Assembly: GCF_000956475.1 (NCBI RefSeq)
Contig: NZ_JYJB01000010.1
Location: forward strand, 1,054,001 to 1,118,000
DNA from: Microbacterium hydrocarbonoxydans
GTDB lineage: Bacteria; Actinomycetota; Actinomycetes; Actinomycetales; Microbacteriaceae
Reading direction: 5' to 3'
DNA: 64,000 nt
In this document: piece after piece, positions 16,691-25,483 of the stretch
Numbering within the stretch: the first letter of the stretch is position 1
Layout: each line of letters begins with the position of its first letter
Translations under genes and position numbers: made by a program
Notes under the pieces: model-generated
What the model saw: the letters and a program-made list of their open reading frames with translations, nothing else
What the model was told of the DNA's origin: nothing
Database searches by the model: none

Positions 16691-16758
16691 TTCGATCTGG
16701 TGAACGCATGACTATGATTCTGAACAGTGCCCACCGAATAGTCAAGCGAACGATCGTT
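16691..16758. promoter_or_regulatory. Divergent azlCD / XRE-cupin control region
   Basis: On the minus strand TTGACT (16745-16740) and CAGAAT (16722-16717), 17 bp apart, form a likely azlC promoter. On the plus strand TTCGAT (16691-16696) and TATGAT (16713-16718), 16 bp apart, form a likely promoter of the regulator. The palindrome AACGATCGTT at 16749-16758 adjoins the azlC -35 and could be the operator. TGAACGCATG is repeated at 16701-16710 and 16767-16776. Confidence 0.5.
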
Positions 16759-16773
16759 TGACAAGATGAACGC

Positions 16774-17322
16774 ATGGAGGATCTCCGCACCCGCATCGCC
16801 CGCACCATCCGCCGCGAGCGCGAGGCCGCCGCGCTTTCGGTCTCGGAGCTGGCCCGCAGGGCGGGCGTGTCCAAGGCGACGGTCTCGCAGCTCGAGAGCG
16901 GACAGGTCGGCCCCAGCGTCGAGACCCTGTGGGCTCTCGGCGTCGCGCTCGGCGTTCCCTTCGCCGATCTCGTGGACCAGCAGCCGAACGCTCCGACCCT
17001 CATCCGCGCCGAAGATCGGGCCCGCGTGCCGTCATCCGCTGCTGCGTACAGCGCCACCCTGCTCTCGGCCACCCCGCCGGGGGCGCGCCGGGACATCTAC
17101 CTCATCCAGGCAGAGCCCGGCGATGCGCGCCGATCTGACCCGCATCACCCGGGGACGATCGAGCACGTCATCCTCAGCGCAGGCCAGGCGCTTGTAGGCC
17201 CGGCGGACGCGCCGGTGCTGCTGAACCCGGGCGACTATCTGACCTATCCCGGCGATGAGCCGCACGTCTTCGACGCGACGACGCCGGGCACCAGCGCCGT
17301 GCTCATCTCAGAGCTGCGCTGA
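16774..17322 (+). CDS. XRE-family regulator with C-terminal cupin domain
   Basis: This 182-aa protein has an N-terminal XRE helix-turn-helix at residues 20-60 (LSVSELARRAGVSKATVSQLESG) and a C-terminal cupin domain (HHPGTIEHVILSAGQALVG, LLNPGDYLTYPGDEPHVFDA). This two-domain form senses small molecules, often amino acids or their derivatives. Being divergent from azlCD with shared promoter DNA, it most likely regulates that exporter and itself. Confidence 0.88.
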   Translation: MEDLRTRIARTIRREREAAALSVSELARRAGVSKATVSQLESGQVGPSVETLWALGVALGVPFADLVDQQPNAPTLIRAEDRARVPSSAAAYSATLLSATPPGARRDIYLIQAEPGDARRSDPHHPGTIEHVILSAGQALVGPADAPVLLNPGDYLTYPGDEPHVFDATTPGTSAVLISELR

Positions 17323-17353
17323 TGCCCGGCGTCGGGGCGAAGGCGAAAGTCAA

Positions 17354-18244
17354 TCAGTACCAGTTCGTCGCCTGCGAGTGCCCCCAGGCGCTGCACGGCG
17401 TGCCGTACACGGAGGAGATGTAGCCCAGGCCCCAGGCGATCTGAGTCGCGGCGTTCGTGGCCCAGTCGCTTCCGGACGACGCCATCTTGCTGCCGGGCAG
17501 CGCCTGCGGGATCCCGGTGGCCCCGGAGGGATTGTAGGCCTGGTAGTTCCAGCTGGACTCCTTGTTCCACAGCGAGTTCAGGCACTGGAACTGGTCGTCT
17601 CCCCACCCGTACTGGCTCGCGGCCATGTCACGGGCGGCTGCCCGCGCTCCGTCGGGGGTGTTCACAGCGGCGAGAGCTGCCGCGGCGGCTGCCGCCTGCG
17701 CTGCGGCCTGCTCGGCCGCGGCCTTCGCCGCATCATCGGCCGCCTTCTTCTCCTGAGCGGCGGTGAGGGCGGCCTGCAGGGTCGCGGTCTGCTCTACGAC
17801 CTCGGCGGTCTCCTTCTCGGCATCCGCAGTCAGCACGGTCAGGAGCATCCCCGGCATCACGGCTCGCTCGTCCAGGGCGTTGATGTCGTGGTGCAGCTCG
17901 CCCGTGTCGATCGCCGTCGCGGAATCGCCGAGGTCGAGACCGGAGAGCACGACCTGTGCGTTCAGATCGATCGCCGCATCGACTGCTGCATGCGCCGCGA
18001 CCAGGCTCGTGGATGCCTCGTCCGCGACCTTGGCCAGCGGCTCGGGTCCGGCCAGCTGGGCGACAGCCTGGACCGCGTTCTCGCTGCCGGCCGCCGGCGA
18101 CGAGACGACGCCGACCGTGAGCGTGATGCCGAGCAGAGCGGCGCCCGCGGCGGCGAAGATGAGGACCGGCCGGCGGCCGGTGACGTCGGAGCGGGCGGAT
18201 GCCGCGGCGGAGGCGCGCCGGAGCGCACGGGTGTTCTGGAGCAT
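17354..18244 (-). CDS. Secreted coiled-coil protein with lysozyme-like C-terminal domain
   Basis: This 296-aa exported protein has a cationic N-terminus and a hydrophobic signal/anchor at about residues 26-48. An Ala/Glu/Lys coiled coil follows (about 135-195), then a C-terminal domain of the aggregation-promoting-factor/transglycosylase type: YGWGDDQFQCLNSLWNKESSW, NPSGATGIPQALPGSKMAS, and GYISSVYGTPCSAW. The glutamate in NKESSW is the expected catalytic acid for peptidoglycan cleavage. Two cysteines probably form a disulfide. It is a single gene; AAGTCATC repeats occur in its leader (about 18300-18325). Confidence 0.8.
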   Translation of the reverse strand: MLQNTRALRRASAAASARSDVTGRRPVLIFAAAGAALLGITLTVGVVSSPAAGSENAVQAVAQLAGPEPLAKVADEASTSLVAAHAAVDAAIDLNAQVVLSGLDLGDSATAIDTGELHHDINALDERAVMPGMLLTVLTADAEKETAEVVEQTATLQAALTAAQEKKAADDAAKAAAEQAAAQAAAAAAALAAVNTPDGARAAARDMAASQYGWGDDQFQCLNSLWNKESSWNYQAYNPSGATGIPQALPGSKMASSGSDWATNAATQIAWGLGYISSVYGTPCSAWGHSQATNWY

Positions 18245-18380
18245 GATGATGAGTTCGACTTTCGGGTCGTCGTTCGCGCCCTCGCAGGAGACTCATCGGG
18301 AAGTCATCCCGGGCACAAGTCATCGAGTCTGAAGCAGCGACCTGAACGAAAAATCTGCGTCACCTGGATGAATCATGAGA

Positions 18381-18423
18381 AAAGGGCCCTGCATCCGCCG
18401 ATTCGGCGAGTGCAGGGCCCTTT
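18381..18423 (-). terminator. Intrinsic terminator of typA
   Basis: AAAGGGCCCTGCA (18381-18393) pairs perfectly with TGCAGGGCCCTTT (18411-18423), 13 bp. On the minus strand the stem is followed by TTTTCTC. It lies 37 bp after the typA stop. Confidence 0.85.
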
Positions 18424-18459
18424 CGTGGAGGTGCTGCTGGGCAACCTCTCAGAGTGTTG

Positions 18460-20373
18460 TCAGGCGTTCGCGTCCTGGCGCTTCAGGCGAGAGGCCTCGC
18501 GTCCGCGAACGGTCTGGTCGAGGATCACCTTGCGGATGCGGACCTTCTCCGGCGTCACCTCGACGCATTCGTCGTCGCGTGCGAACTCCAGGCTCTCCTC
18601 GAGCGTCAGCAGACGCGGAGGCGTCATCGACTCGAAGTTGTCGGCCGTGGAGGAGCGCATGTTGGTGAGCTTCTTCTCCTTGGTGATGTTCACGTCCATG
18701 TCGTCGGCGCGCGAGTTCTCGCCGATCACCATGCCCTCGTAGACCTCTTCGGTCGGCTGCACGAAGAACGACATGCGCTCCTGCAGGGCGATCATCGCGA
18801 ACGGCGTCACGACGCCCTGGCGGTCGGCGACGATGGAGCCGTTCTGACGCGTCGTGATCTGGCCCGCCCAGGGCTCGTATCCGTGCGAGATCGCGTTCGC
18901 GATGCCGGTGCCGCGGGTCGTGGTGAGGAATTCGCTGCGGAAGCCGATGAGCCCGCGCGAGGGGACGATGAACTCCATGCGCACCCAGCCGGTGCCGTGG
19001 TTCGTCATGTTCTCCATGCGGCCCTTGCGGTTCGCGAGCAGCTGCGTGATCGCGCCGAGGTGCTCCTCAGGCGTGTCGATGGTGAGGTGCTCGAACGGCT
19101 CGTACGTCTTGCCGTCGATCTTCTTCGTGACCACCTGCGGCTTGCCGACCGTGAGCTCGAAGCCCTCACGGCGCATGTTCTCGACGAGGATGGCGAGCGC
19201 GAGCTCACCGCGACCCTGGACCTCCCAGGCGTCGGGGCGGCCGATGTCGACGACCTTGAGCGAGACGTTGCCGATGAGCTCTCGGTCGAGGCGGTCCTTG
19301 ACCATGCGAGCCGTGAGCTTGTGCCCCTTGACCTTCCCCATGAGAGGCGAGGTGTTGGTGCCGATCGTCATCGAGATGGCCGGGTCGTCGACCGTGATCG
19401 CCGGGAGGGGACGGATGTCCTCCGGATCGGCGATGGTCTCGCCGATCGTGATGTTCTCGAAGCCCGCGATGGCGACGATGTCGCCGGGGCCTGCCTCCTC
19501 GGCGGGGTAGCGCTCGAGGGCGCGGGTCTTCAGCAGCTCGGTGATACGCGCGTTGGCGGTGGTGCCGTCAGCGCGCACCCAGGCCACGGTCTGGCCCTTC
19601 TTGAGCGTGCCGTTGAAGACGCGCAGCAGCGCGAGGCGGCCGAGGAAGGGGCTGGAGTCGAGGTTCGTGACCCACGCCTGCAGCGGAGCCTCGTCGTCGT
19701 ACGACGGGGCCGGGACGTGCTCGAGGATGGCCTCGAACAGCGGCTCGAGGTCGTCGTTGTCGGGCAGCGAGCCATCGGCGGGGCGATTGCGCGAAGCAGC
19801 GCCAGCGCGACCGGAGGCGTAGACCACCGGCACGTCGAGCAGTGCGTCGACGTCGAGGTCGGGCACGTCGTCGACCAGGTCGGACGCGAGCCCGAGCAGC
19901 AGATCGTGCGCCTCCTCCTCGACCTCGGCGATGCGCGCATCGGGCCGGTCGGTCTTGTTCACCAGGAGGATGACGGGCAGCTTGGCCTCGAGGGCCTTGC
20001 GCAGCACGAAGCGCGTCTGCGGGAGCGGACCCTCGCTCGCGTCGACCAGCAGCACCACACCGTCGACCATGGACAGGCCGCGCTCGACCTCACCGCCGAA
20101 GTCGGCGTGACCGGGGGTGTCGATCACGTTGATCGTGATCTCCTTGCCGCCGGCGTGCTCGCCCTTGTACGTGATCGCCGTGTTCTTGGCGAGGATCGTG
20201 ATGCCCTTCTCGCGCTCCAGGTCGTTGGAGTCCATGGCGCGCTCCTCGACGTGAGCGTGCTCGCCGAACGAGCCGGTCTGACGGAGCATCGCGTCGACGA
20301 GAGTGGTCTTGCCGTGGTCGACGTGAGCGACGATTGCGACGTTGCGGAGGTCTGAACGGAGGGCGTGCGCCAT
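18460..20373 (-). CDS. typA: Ribosome-associated GTPase TypA/BipA
   Basis: This 637-aa translational GTPase has the G1 motif AHVDHGKT at residues 16-23, the switch segment EREKGITILAKNTA, DTPGHADFGGEVERGLS, and NKTDRPDARI. Domains resembling EF-G follow (domain II, then III and V), and the C-terminal TypA-specific domain includes EECVEVTPEKVRIRK-like sequence (DDECVEVTPEKVRIRK). TypA assists ribosome assembly, especially in cold or stress. TAGGAT ends 6 nt before the ATG, suggesting a leaderless mRNA. Confidence 0.95.
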   Translation of the reverse strand: MAHALRSDLRNVAIVAHVDHGKTTLVDAMLRQTGSFGEHAHVEERAMDSNDLEREKGITILAKNTAITYKGEHAGGKEITINVIDTPGHADFGGEVERGLSMVDGVVLLVDASEGPLPQTRFVLRKALEAKLPVILLVNKTDRPDARIAEVEEEAHDLLLGLASDLVDDVPDLDVDALLDVPVVYASGRAGAASRNRPADGSLPDNDDLEPLFEAILEHVPAPSYDDEAPLQAWVTNLDSSPFLGRLALLRVFNGTLKKGQTVAWVRADGTTANARITELLKTRALERYPAEEAGPGDIVAIAGFENITIGETIADPEDIRPLPAITVDDPAISMTIGTNTSPLMGKVKGHKLTARMVKDRLDRELIGNVSLKVVDIGRPDAWEVQGRGELALAILVENMRREGFELTVGKPQVVTKKIDGKTYEPFEHLTIDTPEEHLGAITQLLANRKGRMENMTNHGTGWVRMEFIVPSRGLIGFRSEFLTTTRGTGIANAISHGYEPWAGQITTRQNGSIVADRQGVVTPFAMIALQERMSFFVQPTEEVYEGMVIGENSRADDMDVNITKEKKLTNMRSSTADNFESMTPPRLLTLEESLEFARDDECVEVTPEKVRIRKVILDQTVRGREASRLKRQDANA

Positions 20374-20379
20374 GCAGGA

Positions 20380-20385
20380 ATCCTA
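20380..20385 (-). promoter_or_regulatory. -10 hexamer of typA (leaderless)
   Basis: TAGGAT ends 6 nt before the typA ATG; the spacer TCCTGC has no Shine-Dalgarno character. Confidence 0.55.
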
Positions 20386-20462
20386 AGAAGGTGGTGGGAG
20401 AAGCCGGGAACCCGACGTTCCAGGATACCGTATGCGCACAGCGGATACCTGAGCACCCGTCG

Positions 20463-20468
20463 TACGAT
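20463..20468 (+). promoter_or_regulatory. -10 hexamer of the CPBP protease gene (leaderless)
   Basis: TACGAT ends 7 nt before the GTG at 20476 and supports that start over the longer open frame. Confidence 0.5.
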
Positions 20469-20475
20469 CGGGGCT

Positions 20476-21276
20476 GTGATCTCCACTGCCCCGGTTCCCG
20501 AGCGAGCGAAGCGCGTCGCCGGACGCTCCCGCATCCGATGGGAGATCGCGATCGTGCTCGCTCTGGGTCTCGGTCAGTCGGCGGTGTACGCGATCGTGCA
20601 GCTCGCCTACCGGCTCACCGACACCACTCCCCTGGCCGATCAGACTGCGACGCTCAATCCCTCGCGCAGCGACCGTGAGATCTTCGACCTGATCTATCAG
20701 GTGCTGTCGATCGGCTTCTCGCTCGTGCCGGTGCTTCTGGTGTGTTTCCTGCTGTGGCAGGCGTCGCGACCTCATCTGGGGCGGCTCGGTCTCGACGGCA
20801 GCACGATCGGCATGGATGCCGGGCGCGGCATCCTCCTCGTGCTGGCCATCGGCATCCCGGGCCTCGGCCTCTATCTCGTCGGCCGTGCTCTGGGGCTCTT
20901 CGTCGCAGTCAACCCCGGCGGCCTGGACGCCTTCTGGTGGACCGTGCCCGTGCTGCTGCTCTCGGCCGCACGCGCGGCGATCCAGGAGGAGTTCGTCGTC
21001 CTCGGCTATCTGTTCGCCCGGCTGCGCGAACTCGGATGGGGCCCGTGGACGATCATCCTCACCACCTCCGCGCTGCGCGCCAGCTACCACCTGTACCAGG
21101 GACCGGGCGCTTTCATCGGGAACTTCGCCATGGGGCTGCTGTTCGGCTGGCTGTTCCAGCGCTCGGGGCGGCTGCTGCCGTTCCTCGTCGCCCACTTCCT
21201 GATCGACGCGACGGTCTTCGTCGGCTACCCGTGGGCGGCCGCGACGTGGCCCGCCCTGTTCGGGCTCCCCGGCTGA
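20476..21276 (+). CDS. CPBP-family intramembrane metalloprotease
   Basis: This 266-aa membrane protein has about seven helices and the CPBP/ABI motifs IQEEFVVLGYLFARL (paired glutamates), a helix with SYHLYQGPGAFIGNFAMGLLFG (histidine), and FLVAHFLIDATVF (second histidine). Members are related to Rce1 and process CAAX or bacteriocin-like substrates. The arginine of the usual EExxxRG is a leucine here, a variation I believe occurs in actinobacterial members. The GTG start is chosen from the -10 box 7 nt upstream. Confidence 0.85.
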   Translation: MISTAPVPERAKRVAGRSRIRWEIAIVLALGLGQSAVYAIVQLAYRLTDTTPLADQTATLNPSRSDREIFDLIYQVLSIGFSLVPVLLVCFLLWQASRPHLGRLGLDGSTIGMDAGRGILLVLAIGIPGLGLYLVGRALGLFVAVNPGGLDAFWWTVPVLLLSAARAAIQEEFVVLGYLFARLRELGWGPWTIILTTSALRASYHLYQGPGAFIGNFAMGLLFGWLFQRSGRLLPFLVAHFLIDATVFVGYPWAAATWPALFGLPG

Positions 21277-21282
21277 TCCGGC

Positions 21283-21843
21283 TCAGGCGTTCGCGATCAG
21301 GATCGCGGCGACCGCCCAGACGACGATGACGCCCAGCGCGATGAGGGCGGGCCAGTCCCACGAGCGGGTGATCGGAGCATCCGCCGTCTCGGGAGCAGCC
21401 TCCCACCGTTCCTCGATCTCGGCGAGCGAGCGGACACCTGCGGGCTCACTCGCATCGCCGACACGTCCCGGTCGACGCATCGGACCCGCTTTCGCGGGAC
21501 CTCCGTAGCAGGAGAGCTTCCTGCCGTCGTCGAGCAGGAAGACAAGCTGCCAGCGAAGCTCGATCGAACGCACGCGCTTCCATCCGAAGGAGGTCCGTCG
21601 CAGCAGGTTCTGCACGGTCGCGCCCTCATCGTCGATGCGCACGCTCGAGACGTAGGCGTTCTCGTACACGATCCACAGGGCGAGCAGGATCCAGGGTGCG
21701 AGAAGGAGCATCCGCCCCCACCCTGCCCTCGCGACCGCGTCGCCCAGCAGGAAGAGCGCCAGCAGCACCGCGATCCCGATCGCGAACAGCCCGGAGGGCG
21801 CACGGAATGTCCGTGCGCCCTCCGGTCGACCGTCGCCGCCCAC
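21283..21843 (-). CDS. Membrane protein with bacterial PH domain
   Basis: This 186-aa protein has two membrane helices (LFAIGIAVLLALFLLGDAV, MLLLAPWILLALWIVYENA), then a PH-like domain (VRIDDEGATVQNLLRRTSFGWKRVRSIELRWQLVFLLDDGRKL) and a C-terminal helix (LIALGVIVVWAVAAILIANA). Its role is unknown. The GTG at 21843 lies 2 nt after the peptide-ABC ATPase stop, making it the last gene of that operon. A perfect 16-bp inverted repeat falls within its first codons, so the start, or the read-through from the operon, is less certain. Confidence 0.65.
   Translation of the reverse strand: MGGDGRPEGARTFRAPSGLFAIGIAVLLALFLLGDAVARAGWGRMLLLAPWILLALWIVYENAYVSSVRIDDEGATVQNLLRRTSFGWKRVRSIELRWQLVFLLDDGRKLSCYGGPAKAGPMRRPGRVGDASEPAGVRSLAEIEERWEAAPETADAPITRSWDWPALIALGVIVVWAVAAILIANA
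21791..21825 (-). terminator. Perfect 16-bp hairpin downstream of the peptide ABC operon
   Basis: CCGGAGGGCGCACGGA (21791-21806) pairs perfectly with 21810-21825 around a 3-nt loop. It lies 21 bp beyond the stop of the ATPase gene and inside codons 7-18 of the PH-domain gene. No U-tract follows. It could terminate the dpp transcript or limit expression of the PH gene. Confidence 0.6.
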
Positions 21844-21845
21844 TC

Positions 21846-23597
21846 TCAGTGGCCGCCCAGTGTGATCGAGGCGCCGGGGATGGCCTGCAGGAGCCGCTCG
21901 GTGTACTCCTCCTGCGGGTTGGCGAAGATGTCGTCGACGGTGCCCTGCTCGACCACTCGGCCCTTCTCCATGACGCACACGTGGTCTGCGATCACGCGGA
22001 CGACCGCGAGGTCATGCGTGATGAACAGGTACGTGAGCCCGAGCTCGGACTGCAGCTCGGCCAGCAGATTCAGCACCTGCGCCTGCACCAGCACGTCCAG
22101 AGCCGACACCGCCTCGTCGAGCACCACGATCTCGGGCTTCAGCGCCAGTGCGCGCGCGATCGCGACACGCTGACGCTGTCCGCCGGAGAGCTCGTTCGGG
22201 TAGCGGTCGGCGACGCTCGCCGGCAGTGCCACCTGGTCGAGCACCTCGAGCACGCGTGCTCGCCGGGAGGCGGAGTCGCCCACGCCGTGCACCCGGAGAG
22301 GCTCCGCGACCGTGTTTCCGATGTTGTGCAGCGGATCCAGAGAGCCGTACGGATCCTGGAACACGGGCTGCATCTGGCGACGCAGGGCCTGCAGCTTCGG
22401 ACGCGACAGCTCGTCGGTGTCCTGCCCGTTCACGAGGATCTTGCCGGACGTCTTCTTCTCGAGCCGCAGCAGCATCTTGGCCGCCGTCGACTTGCCGGAG
22501 CCCGACTCGCCGACGATCGCCATCGTCGAGCCCTTGGGAACCTGGAACGACATCTTGTCGACGGCCGTGAAGTCGGTCGAGCGGAAGCCGTTGCCTCGGA
22601 GCTTGTACACCTTCGTGACATCGCGGAACTCGATCACCGGGGCGGCGTCTTCCGTCGCCTCCAGGTGAGCGATGCTCGCGAGGTCGACCGTGCCGGTCGA
22701 CTCCGCCAGTGCGTCGGCCAGAGGGTCTGTGCCTCCCGTCGCCGCCGCCTGGATGCGCTTCGAGGCGAGGCTCGGGGCCGCGGAGACGAGGCGCTGCGTG
22801 TACGGGTGCTGCGGGTTCTGCAGGATCTCGAGGGCGGGTCCCGACTCGACGATGCGCCCGCGGTGCATCACCACGAGGTTCTCCGCCCGCTCCGCGGCGA
22901 GGCCGAGGTCGTGGGTGATGAACAGCACCGCGGTGTTGCGCTCGGCGGTCAGGGTCTCGAGGTGGTCGAGGATCCTCTTCTGCACGGTGACGTCGAGTGC
23001 GCTGGTCGGCTCGTCGGCGATCAGCAGCTTCGGATCGGACGAGAGCCCGATGCCGATCAGAACGCGCTGGCGCATGCCACCGGAGAACTCGTGCGGGAAC
23101 TGACGAAGACGCTTGTCGGCGTCTGCGAGCCCCGCCTCCTGCAGCACCTGGATCGCGCGCTTGCGCGCCTCCCTGCGCCCCTGAGCCTGTCCGTTGGCGA
23201 GGATCGTCTCCTCGACCTGGAAGCCGATCCGGTGCACCGGGTTGAGGCTGTTCATCGGGTCCTGGGGAACCAGGCCGATGAGCTTGCCGCGCACGTCCTC
23301 GATCTGCGGACGGGTGAGCTTCGTGAGGTCTCGCCCCTCGAACTTCACCGCACCGCCGGTGATCTGACCGCTGCCGGGCAGCAGGTTGATGATCGCATGC
23401 GCGGTCGTCGACTTGCCGGAGCCGGACTCGCCGACGATCGCCATGGTCTCGCCGGGGTAGATGTCGAAGCTGATGCCGCGGACGGCCGGGACGAACCCGT
23501 CCTGGGTGCGGAATGCCACTTCGAGGTTCTCCACGGAGAGCAGCGGAACGCCGGGATCCGTGCGGCCGAGGCCTTCGTGAGTGTCGGGAATGCTCAT
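21846..23597 (-). CDS. Oligopeptide ABC importer, fused double ATPase
   Basis: This 583-aa protein joins two ABC ATPase domains that are separate (DppD and DppF) in many bacteria. Each half has Walker A GESGSGKST, a signature (FSGGMRQRV in the first, LSGGQRQRV in the second), and Walker B (LLIADEPTSALD, IVVLDEAVSALD). The second half shows the oligopeptide-family C-terminal extension. It powers peptide uptake with the permeases and binding protein encoded upstream. Its ATG overlaps the permease stop (ATGA). Confidence 0.92.
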   Translation of the reverse strand: MSIPDTHEGLGRTDPGVPLLSVENLEVAFRTQDGFVPAVRGISFDIYPGETMAIVGESGSGKSTTAHAIINLLPGSGQITGGAVKFEGRDLTKLTRPQIEDVRGKLIGLVPQDPMNSLNPVHRIGFQVEETILANGQAQGRREARKRAIQVLQEAGLADADKRLRQFPHEFSGGMRQRVLIGIGLSSDPKLLIADEPTSALDVTVQKRILDHLETLTAERNTAVLFITHDLGLAAERAENLVVMHRGRIVESGPALEILQNPQHPYTQRLVSAAPSLASKRIQAAATGGTDPLADALAESTGTVDLASIAHLEATEDAAPVIEFRDVTKVYKLRGNGFRSTDFTAVDKMSFQVPKGSTMAIVGESGSGKSTAAKMLLRLEKKTSGKILVNGQDTDELSRPKLQALRRQMQPVFQDPYGSLDPLHNIGNTVAEPLRVHGVGDSASRRARVLEVLDQVALPASVADRYPNELSGGQRQRVAIARALALKPEIVVLDEAVSALDVLVQAQVLNLLAELQSELGLTYLFITHDLAVVRVIADHVCVMEKGRVVEQGTVDDIFANPQEEYTERLLQAIPGASITLGGH

Positions 23598-24547
23598 CGC
23601 AGCGCCCTCGCCTTCGGGTCGAGCGCGTCGCGCACCGTCTCGCCGAGCATGATGAACGACAGGACGGTGAGGGACAGCGCGATGGACGGCCAGATGAGTG
23701 GCATCGGGTCGGTGCGCAGACGGTTCTGCGCCTGCGCGATGTCATTGCCCCACGAGATGAACTCGGGCGGCAGGCCGACACCGAGGAACGACAGCGTCGC
23801 CTCCGCGGTGATCGCCGCGGCGAGTCCCACGGTCGAGAGCACGATCACCGGAGCGATCGAGTTCGGCATCACGTGCGTGAACATGGTGCGCACGCGCGAC
23901 ACGCCGAGCGCCTCGGACGCCATGACGTAGTCGGCCGAGCGCACGCGGAGGATCTCCGCACGCAGGATGCGCGCAGTCGCCGGCCATCCGAAGAAGCCGA
24001 TCGCGAGCGACACCACGAGGATGTTCCTGTCGTTCAGGAACACCGACATGATGACCACGGCCGCGAGCACGTAGGGGATCGCGAAGAACATGTCGCCGAT
24101 GCGCATGAGCAGCGAGTCGATCCAACCTCCGAAGAAGCCGGCGAACGCGCCGATCACGATGCCCATCACCGCGATGATGATCGTCACGATGATGCCGACC
24201 GACAGCGAGGTGCTGGTTCCGTGCACGACGCGCGAGTACACGTCGCAGCCCTGGAAGTTGTAGCCGAACGGGTGCCCTGGTGCCGGTCCGTCGTTCGAGT
24301 TGTTCAGATCGCATGCGAACGGGTCGAGCGGCGCGAACATGCTCGGGAACAGCGCCACGATGATCAGGAACACCACGAACACGCCGGCGATCCAGAACAT
24401 CCAGCGGCCACGGAGGTCGCGCCAGGCGTCCAGCCACAGGTTGCTCTTGCGCTCTGCGACGCGGACGGCATCGACGGCGCCGAGACCGCCCTCGTCGACC
24501 TCGGCCACATAGTGCGCCATACGGCGGATGGGAGTCTTATCGGACAT
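23594..24547 (-). CDS. Oligopeptide ABC importer permease (DppC/OppC type)
   Basis: This 317-aa permease has a long cytoplasmic N-terminus, six membrane helices and the EAA-like loop near ASEALGVSRVRTMFTHVMPN that contacts the ATPase. An OppC_N segment (LWLDAWRDLRGRWMFWIAGVFVVFLIIVALF) precedes the BPD_transp_1 domain, and FDLNNSNDGPAPGHPFG-type extracellular sequence follows helix 1. It overlaps the preceding permease by 11 bp and the ATPase by 4 bp. Confidence 0.92.
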   Translation of the reverse strand: MSDKTPIRRMAHYVAEVDEGGLGAVDAVRVAERKSNLWLDAWRDLRGRWMFWIAGVFVVFLIIVALFPSMFAPLDPFACDLNNSNDGPAPGHPFGYNFQGCDVYSRVVHGTSTSLSVGIIVTIIIAVMGIVIGAFAGFFGGWIDSLLMRIGDMFFAIPYVLAAVVIMSVFLNDRNILVVSLAIGFFGWPATARILRAEILRVRSADYVMASEALGVSRVRTMFTHVMPNSIAPVIVLSTVGLAAAITAEATLSFLGVGLPPEFISWGNDIAQAQNRLRTDPMPLIWPSIALSLTVLSFIMLGETVRDALDPKARALR

Positions 24548-25466
24548 AGCGGATCCTCGGGTCGAGCACGCCGTAGAGCAGGTCGATGACCAGGTTGACC
24601 ATGACGTAGATGACGACGAGCACCGTGACGATCGAGACGATCTCCGGGCCGTCGTGCTGGTTGATGGCCTTGAACAGCTCGTTTCCGATGCCGGGGACGT
24701 TGAAGACGCCCTCGGTGACCGTCGCGCCGACGATCAGGATTCCGAAGTCCGCAGCCAGGTTCGTGGTGACGGGGATCATCGAGTTGCGCAGCACGTGCAC
24801 GGGGATGACCCGCGACGTCGGCAGTCCCTTGCCGTACGCCATGCGCACGAAGTCCTGCTGGCGGGTCTCGATGACCGAGCCGCGCGTGAGGCGCACGACG
24901 TAGGCGAAGTTCAACGCCGCCAGCACGATCGCCGGCAGCATGAGATCCGCCCAGGGCGCCCCTCTGCCGACGGTCGCACGGAACAGCCCCAGCTCGAGAG
25001 CGAGGAAGTACTGCGCGATGAAGGCGAGCACGAAGACGGGCATGGAGATGAGCACGAGGCTCAGGAGCATCGACGCATAGTCGAAGACGCTGTTCTTGCG
25101 CAGACCGGCGATGAGTCCGACGACGACGCCGAATACGAGCTGGATGACGATCGCCAGCAGAGCGAGTCGGAGAGTCGTCGGGAACTTGGCGACGAGGATC
25201 TCGTTGACGCTCTGACCGCGGAAGGTCGTGCCCAGGTTGCCCTGGAACAGGTCGCCGAGATAGATGAGGTAGCGCGTGAAGAACGGCTGGTCCAGGTGGA
25301 ACTTCGCCTGCAGCGCGGCGTACTGGGCATCGGTCGGCGTCTTGTCGCCGAACAGGGCCAGGATCGGGTCGCCGGGGAGCAGGAAGACCATCGAGTAGAT
25401 CAGGAAGGTCGCACCGAGGAAGACGGGGATCGCCTGGAGCAGGCGACGAATGATGTAGGCAGTCAT
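24537..25466 (-). CDS. Oligopeptide ABC importer permease (DppB/OppB type)
   Basis: This 309-aa permease begins with the conserved OppB N-terminus (YIIRRLLQAIPVFLGATFLIYSMVFLLPGDP) and has six helices. The ATPase-contact loop is FVRMAYGKGLPTSRVIPVHVLRNSMIPV. Together with the DppC-type protein it forms the membrane channel. It lies downstream of the binding-protein gene across a perfect hairpin, so its transcript level may be lower than that of the binding protein. Confidence 0.92.
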   Translation of the reverse strand: MTAYIIRRLLQAIPVFLGATFLIYSMVFLLPGDPILALFGDKTPTDAQYAALQAKFHLDQPFFTRYLIYLGDLFQGNLGTTFRGQSVNEILVAKFPTTLRLALLAIVIQLVFGVVVGLIAGLRKNSVFDYASMLLSLVLISMPVFVLAFIAQYFLALELGLFRATVGRGAPWADLMLPAIVLAALNFAYVVRLTRGSVIETRQQDFVRMAYGKGLPTSRVIPVHVLRNSMIPVTTNLAADFGILIVGATVTEGVFNVPGIGNELFKAINQHDGPEIVSIVTVLVVIYVMVNLVIDLLYGVLDPRIRYVR

Positions 25467-25483
25467 TGCGTATTACCGAACTG

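Noticed and set aside
18245..18375. Cyclic-di-AMP (ydaO-type) riboswitch in front of the secreted lysozyme-like gene
   Set aside because: Such riboswitches often precede cell-wall hydrolases in actinobacteria, but the conserved core sequences are not present on the minus strand here.
18454..20355. 633-codon open frame antisense to typA
   Set aside because: TypA is unmistakable on the minus strand; the antisense frame has no ribosome site and no recognisable domain.
21696..23930. 744-codon open frame antisense to the peptide ABC ATPase gene
   Set aside because: The minus strand carries a canonical double ATPase; the plus-strand product is low complexity.
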